Shown: piece by piece, positions 59,327 through 64,000 of the stretch
Position numbering within the stretch: the stretch's first letter is position 1
Layout of the letters: each line of letters begins with the position of its first letter
Assembly (NCBI GenBank): GCA_951230915.1
Contig: OX579635.1
Span: 21,452,001-21,516,000 of the forward strand
DNA length: 64,000 nucleotides
Direction of reading: 5' to 3'
DNA from: Antitrichia curtipendula
Taxonomy: Eukaryota; Streptophyta; Bryopsida; Hypnales; Leucodontaceae
Program-made: the position numbers and the translations under genes
The notes under the pieces: model-generated
The model's database searches: none
Seen by the model: the letters and a program-made list of their open reading frames with translations, nothing else
Told to the model about the DNA's origin: nothing

Positions 59327-59405
59327 ATCACTCTCATCAAACCGAACGTGGTGCGCGCACAGTTGTCTCCGTACATCGTACAAGTAGCTCCGAGCTCGAG
59401 CTCAA
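59327..59405 (+). repeat. Third, fragmentary copy of the lectin-TIR leader
   Basis: About 75 bases match the leader region of both lectin-TIR genes (CATCAAACCGAACGTGGTG, CAGTTGTCTCC, GTAGCTCCGAGCTC; compare 46708-46780 and 60866-60930). It directly abuts the transposon ending at 59319 and is followed by unrelated DNA. A third locus copy, now mostly lost, is the simplest explanation. Confidence 0.65.
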
Positions 59406-60169
59406 AATACATTTCATGTAGGAGTGAGCCAAGTTCATTGCTTTAATCACTTCAGTATTGAATAATTTAGATACTTGAAGCTCATATGATAATTTATAAG
59501 AATTTCATCTACAACTGAAAATTGCAATAATTTATTTTTCTTAATATGTATATAGTGGAAATATCATGACCATGCACTTCATTCATTGCCAAAAAACATA
59601 GGAATTTGGATTTTTGCAAAGTTTATCTTAGAAGCTAAGAGAATTTATTATTTAGTGATTGTTCAAATTTTCTGTAATTCTATAATTATTTTAAGACAAG
59701 TGAAGGTTGTAACTAGGGTTTGGTTAATTTTATTAGTGCATGAAAATTCATCAAGTGAGCTTTGAATTGAGCATATGTGAATTTTTTTGACTACCTTGGT
59801 TTTGACTATTTGGAATTTTTTAAGAAAATATTCCAATATTCTTTGTAATAATTAGACACATGTTTCAATTCTAAATTGTAGATTGTAGTGTAAGTTGCCA
59901 TGGCTTTGTAATCCACCAAAGGCAATTGCAAGTTGTATTGATTTACCTTATTAGAGCTTGTTATAGTATTTGACCAAAATCTTCCTATTTGTGAAATATA
60001 TTAAAATGATTGAAAGCTAAAAGTTTAAGATGTTCTTTCAATTTCCACACATAGAGACTTTTGAAGCAATAGTAATTTCTCCTCACTAATACTAGGATAG
60101 AAGAATGCGAAGCTCAAAACCCATCCTCCCTGCTTTCCCAACTTCCTAGCCCATCTGTCAACACAAGGT

Positions 60170-60775
60170 TAGATCAATGACAAACAACAGGCTCAAAACA
60201 TTGTTGAGTTTGGCAAGGGTGAACTTAAATAACCTTGAAAAAACTCAAACAACCATGGAAAAACTCAAATAACCTTGACAAAAACTCAAGGACAATGGCA
60301 CAAAATAGGTTCCAAAAAGGAATGTCTTCCTAAAACACTATCATTTTTTGACTCATTCAATGTGTGCTAAAAATTTTGCATTTTTTTTACCTGAATTTGA
60401 TGACAAATTCATGAGAAAGTTGTAATACTCCATCCAAAATACTATTGAGCTAGATTTGGCCTATATAGCATATTAGTATATGATGGTGGTCTACCAACAT
60501 GCCTTCTATAGCATCCTGTAATTTTTGAAATTTTTCAATATTGTTTTCATTTTCGGAAGGACATTTTTCTAAAGTCTAAAGAGTCCGGAAAGTGATACCC
60601 ATATCGTGCCATTGCCTTCAAATAACCCTCAAGAAAGAAAACGTAAAAGGCTATGAAAGACATGGGAAGAAAAGGGCCATCCTACGTGAAATTCAAGACC
60701 GAAATGTTATGTAGGAACTCAATCAAAAAATGATTTAATTTCTGAACCAATACTCACAATATTCGTTTCTACAGT
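60170..60775. other. Insertion specific to copy 2 upstream region
   Basis: About 600 bases interrupt the homology between the two loci right after CACAAGGTTA. They include a short tandem tract near 60230-60290 (AACTCAAATAACCTTGA repeated with variants). No terminal repeats are obvious. It displaces distal promoter sequence by about 0.6 kb relative to copy 1. Confidence 0.55.
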
Positions 60776-61080
60776 AACCGAGCGAAAGTCGGCATTTGGA
60801 CATTTTAGTCCTTAGTGAGCGTCGTCTTAAGTTTTACGCTTGCAAGGGCAAAGGCCTCTCTCTCTGTCTTATCAAACCAAACGTGGTGTGTGCCCAGTTG
60901 TCTCCATCGTATATCTCGCTCCGAGCTCTCTTCCTCAACGGGACGCAAGTCACGCAACTGAAGGGTTATGAACCATATCTGAGCCTCAGCTGTCCTGCAA
61001 GCTTGGAGCAGATAGAAATGGAGAAGGGTGGTGCCTAGCGTACGTTTGATCCTCTCCAAGCACGTTCAATCTTTTTCTGT

Positions 61081-61590
61081 GTAAGTACGGTGTTTCTGTA
61101 TCACTTGTTTCATGACTTTGATCTGACTGATGGAAATCTTGTTCAAATTGATTCGCAAGACAGTCCGGCAGGCCTCACATCTTCCATTCACAGAGGTGTA
61201 TAGTCATTGAAATCTACAAGCTTGGCTGCAAGTTTCACTGTAACAGTTTAAGTTAGATTCAATCTGGTTTTGCTCATACGGTCGCACTCGCTATTTCACT
61301 TCTTCAAATCTGTGTTAGAAATCAGGATATCCTAGCTTGATCCTCCAGGGGGAGGTGAGACCACAAGTGAGGTCGGAAGTAGCTAGCTTGTCTAGCTCGG
61401 AATTGTGGTAGAAATGTAAAGTTGTTAATTTGTCGGTATTCCACTGCCTCGGCATTTGCAGGCCTGAAACCTAAATCTGCACGTCGGCTAGTTTTTAGAC
61501 TTTGCATCGATGTATGACACAATTTTTTGCGCCAGAATGATGTCAATTTAACGAAATCGCACGAATGAGAAAACTTGGTGTATGATGCAG
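61081..61590 (+). other. Predicted 5'-UTR intron of lectin-TIR gene 2
   Basis: Same donor (GTAAGTACG) and acceptor (TGTATGATGCAG) as in copy 1, but 290 bases shorter. Conservation of the two splice sites despite internal deletions supports a real leader intron. Confidence 0.6.
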
Positions 61591-61666
61591 GCTGAGAAGA
61601 CTGCCAGCAAGTTCACACAGTGACTAGGAGATCAAGTTCGAGTTGTGAGTACTGCTGACCTCCATC

Positions 61667-63295
61667 ATGGGAAAATCCTCAGGATTGGCCATCCTTCTGG
61701 ATGGAGCTCGTCTATTTTGCTTAGGTGTGCTGGCCCTTCTTCTGAGCTTAACATGTGGTTCAAATGTCGGGGCTGTCACTTTCGCTTATAGTGGCTTCGA
61801 GGAGAATTCTCTTTACTCAGTGCCTGATAGCAACTGGATTTTTGACGGCACTAGTGGTTGTTTCCTTATCGATCCTGCTGCAAGTCTTGTTATTTTCGGC
61901 TACTCAGCTGGTCGGATTCTCTATCCATCTGCCGTGCAAATGATAGATCCTGGTTCCACAACAGTAAAATCTTTCAGCACCTCATTCATCTATCACTTTC
62001 AGCGTACGTTTGGTACAGGGCCAGGTATGGCCTTCATTATAGTTCCTGACAACGTCACCTTAGGAGCTTCCGGAGACTACATGGGACTCATAACCTCCGA
62101 AACCTCCGGACCCGGAAAGAATTATGAATCTGATAAACATACCTTCGGTGTGGAATTGGACACCTACAGGAACACGGAGTTCCACGATCCCAGCAGTAAT
62201 CATATTGGTATTAACTTGGCCAGTATGAAATCTACTTATTCGTTTACGCCTGCCTACAGCTTGGCTTCAAGAAGCCAACTCCAGCAAATCTGGATTGATT
62301 ATGATGAAACCGACTCTCGTATGGATATCTACTTTGCAAACTATAAGGAGCGCAAGCCTGATAAGCCACAAGGAACACAGAGCGGACTTGATTTATCGCT
62401 TTTAAAGGAGAAGATGTGCACTGGTTTCTCATCTGCAAATTACAACTCAAAACATTCCGATTTTCCCTATGTTTGCGCATGGAGCTTCAGCAACGACGGC
62501 AGTCCAGCGCCATCAATTCTTACGGCCCAAGACGAGCGGAAGAAGAAGCACTCGGGGATACATGTGGGAGTCCCTGTATTGCTAATAGTGTCTGTTGGAA
62601 TGATTATCTGCATAATTGTTTCACTATGTTGGTGTAGATTTGTGCGCCGTCCTCTACGTATTTTCATATCCCATGCAGGTGGTCCGGATGGATCTCAGAA
62701 AAACTTTCCAACATGGCTAGACGAAAGAATGAGGACATGGCCCTGGTCCGTTGCCAAGTCTCGTGTCCGAATCTTTTTTGACACAGAAGATGTTGAAATG
62801 GGCAAATCGATTGCAAAGGAAATCTTAAGAGAGTTAGCAAGATTTGATGTGGGGGTCGTGGTGGTGACCAATGCTTTCTTTGCAGCGAAGTGGCCTATGA
62901 CAGAGTTGATTGCTTTTGTGGAAGCTCAGACGAAAGATCCTACGGATAGAATTCGAGTATTACCTCTGTTCTACGAGCTCTCACCAGAAGAAGTAAGGGC
63001 TCATCTGGTCGGAAACACTTGGGAAGGTCGTTGGGAGGCAATGAGCAAGGGTAATCACCCTCTCCCGGTGGAAAAGTGTAGACAAGCGGTGACTTGGCTT
63101 TGCCAACAAAGAGGTATTCCATATGGTTATAAGAAACGCCATCAAGACAAAGTCTACATAGAGACCATCTGTAAGGAAGTCGATGAAATTCTGTGCAAAG
63201 AGGAGGGCTTTGCATCGTACGTCATCGGGGCTGTGAAGACCTACTGCGGTATTCCTACTCACTCTAAACCGGGAATGACAAGTCCACGAAACTGA
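61667..63295 (+). CDS. Lectin-TM-TIR receptor, copy 2
   Basis: A single coding exon of 542 residues, same architecture as the gene at 47800: signal peptide, legume-type lectin with intact metal-site residues (GVELDTY, NHIGINL), transmembrane helix and TIR domain with Glu413 in WPMTEL. I count 19 substitutions against copy 1 before the tails diverge. Nine or ten of these fall between residues 55 and 88 of the lectin domain, where copy 1 FGFSGS becomes copy 2 LVIFGY. The TIR domain differs at only a few positions near its end (K450N, E458A, T461K). A one-base insertion just before the stop changes the C-terminus to GMTSPRN, five residues shorter. Both reading frames are intact, so both genes are probably functional. 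Predicted as a plasma-membrane lectin receptor with a cytoplasmic TIR. Confidence 0.9.
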   Translation: MGKSSGLAILLDGARLFCLGVLALLLSLTCGSNVGAVTFAYSGFEENSLYSVPDSNWIFDGTSGCFLIDPAASLVIFGYSAGRILYPSAVQMIDPGSTTVKSFSTSFIYHFQRTFGTGPGMAFIIVPDNVTLGASGDYMGLITSETSGPGKNYESDKHTFGVELDTYRNTEFHDPSSNHIGINLASMKSTYSFTPAYSLASRSQLQQIWIDYDETDSRMDIYFANYKERKPDKPQGTQSGLDLSLLKEKMCTGFSSANYNSKHSDFPYVCAWSFSNDGSPAPSILTAQDERKKKHSGIHVGVPVLLIVSVGMIICIIVSLCWCRFVRRPLRIFISHAGGPDGSQKNFPTWLDERMRTWPWSVAKSRVRIFFDTEDVEMGKSIAKEILRELARFDVGVVVVTNAFFAAKWPMTELIAFVEAQTKDPTDRIRVLPLFYELSPEEVRAHLVGNTWEGRWEAMSKGNHPLPVEKCRQAVTWLCQQRGIPYGYKKRHQDKVYIETICKEVDEILCKEEGFASYVIGAVKTYCGIPTHSKPGMTSPRN

Positions 63296-63510
63296 GATGA
63301 CCCCCCTGTGACTTTAACCTCCATGTCTTCAGGGAGTAATACTTTAGGATCCCTTATTTGTGACACTGAGTTTTCCCAGCTGCTGCTTTTCCCTTATTCC
63401 CCTCGTTCCTCGTACGAAGTACTTTGGGAAAGTTCTCATATTCCCGTAAGGAAACAAGGATAACCTCTCTGTGAATGGTGGGTTCTAGATCGCCAAAAAA
63501 TTGTGACACC

Positions 63511-63760
63511 CTGTTGTGTTACATTAAATTCTCACTTGTGCTAATTTTGCATATCGGTCTGTTTTTCAAGGGTCGTTGTGCATATTTTTAGTAGTTTTGT
63601 GAGGGCTTTTTTTAGTCTATACTTCGCCACCTGCAATGAGTCAAGCTTGTTAAGTCTTTTGAAATTTCTAGGTGCATGATAATTTGGGAAGTAATACTAC
63701 AACCTAATAATATTTAGATACATTTCTTCTACAAGAAATGACCGTACAACTATGTACAGA
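63511..63760. other. Insertion specific to copy 2 3' flank
   Basis: About 250 bases present here but absent from the copy 1 flank, between TGTGACACCC and GGAAAGTAAGACTG. No terminal repeats are evident. It may equally be a deletion in copy 1. Confidence 0.5.
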
Positions 63761-64000
63761 AACTCTGGAAAGTAAGACTGATGTGAATCTGGTGTTTCAG
63801 TTGAGCGGCTGAAACAATGCCAATGTCATGGAAATCCTCCATTTTGACAAATGCAATTGAGTTTTCCAGCCTCATGATGTAGCCATTGGTTCCAAATTTC
63901 AGAATTTCCGGGCATTAGCTGCTCAGGGTGGTCCATTTAGTTGGCTTTCTTAGAGTCTGTTAGCATAGATGTGGAAAAGAGGTGGTTGCGACTTAATTCA

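Larger units (their letters stand above)
59545..63950 (+). repeat. Duplicated segment, copy 2 (lectin-TIR locus)
   Basis: Partner of 46030-49800, about 13.9 kb downstream in the same orientation. It continues to the window edge: 63952-64000 matches about 50347-50390 after skipping about 600 bases of copy 1. See copy 1 for the pattern of insertions and deletions. Confidence 0.8.

Overview
This is a window of AT-rich nuclear DNA from a land plant. The evidence is spliced genes with GT-AG introns, a germin-like protein, a plant receptor-like kinase, a DC1 zinc-finger protein and a DUF247 relic. Intron-poor genes with GC-rich codons, set in AT-rich repeats, together with a legume-lectin/TIR receptor, make me lean towards a seedless plant (bryophyte or lycophyte). 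The sequence alone does not settle this. Gene density is very low: I support five protein genes with reasonable confidence, one hypothetical gene and one pseudogene in 64 kb.

Layout. 1-9.4 kb: repeats, including a foldback element and a cluster of Mutator-like miniature elements (6.67-7.40 kb). 9.4-10.3 kb: intronless germin-like gene with a TATA box. 11.8-12.8 kb (minus): a low-complexity hypothetical protein. 14-32 kb: gene-poor, with LTR-like sequence, simple repeats and several families of short inverted-repeat transposons. 32.7-35.4 kb: five-exon receptor-like kinase with an intact kinase domain but no ectodomain. 37.0-38.1 kb (minus): decayed DUF247 gene. 39.0-41.0 kb: DC1-domain protein. 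41.5-44.3 kb: nested transposons. 46-50 kb and 59.5-64 kb: two copies of a duplicated segment, each carrying an intronless coding region for a signal peptide, legume-type lectin, transmembrane helix and TIR domain. 50.8-51 kb: a sharp GC island. 54.3-55.6 kb: a non-autonomous CACTA-like element.

The most interesting content is the lectin-TM-TIR pair. The architecture predicts a cell-surface lectin receptor with a cytoplasmic TIR signalling or NADase domain, like Toll receptors in topology but built from plant parts. The two copies differ by about 19 substitutions, about half of them packed into 34 residues of the lectin domain. A kinase of the LRR VIII-1 type without its LRR ectodomain and a germin-like protein lie in the same window, but nothing shows that these genes act together. 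The transposons are informative because paralogous empty sites within the window confirm several insertions and their target-site duplications.
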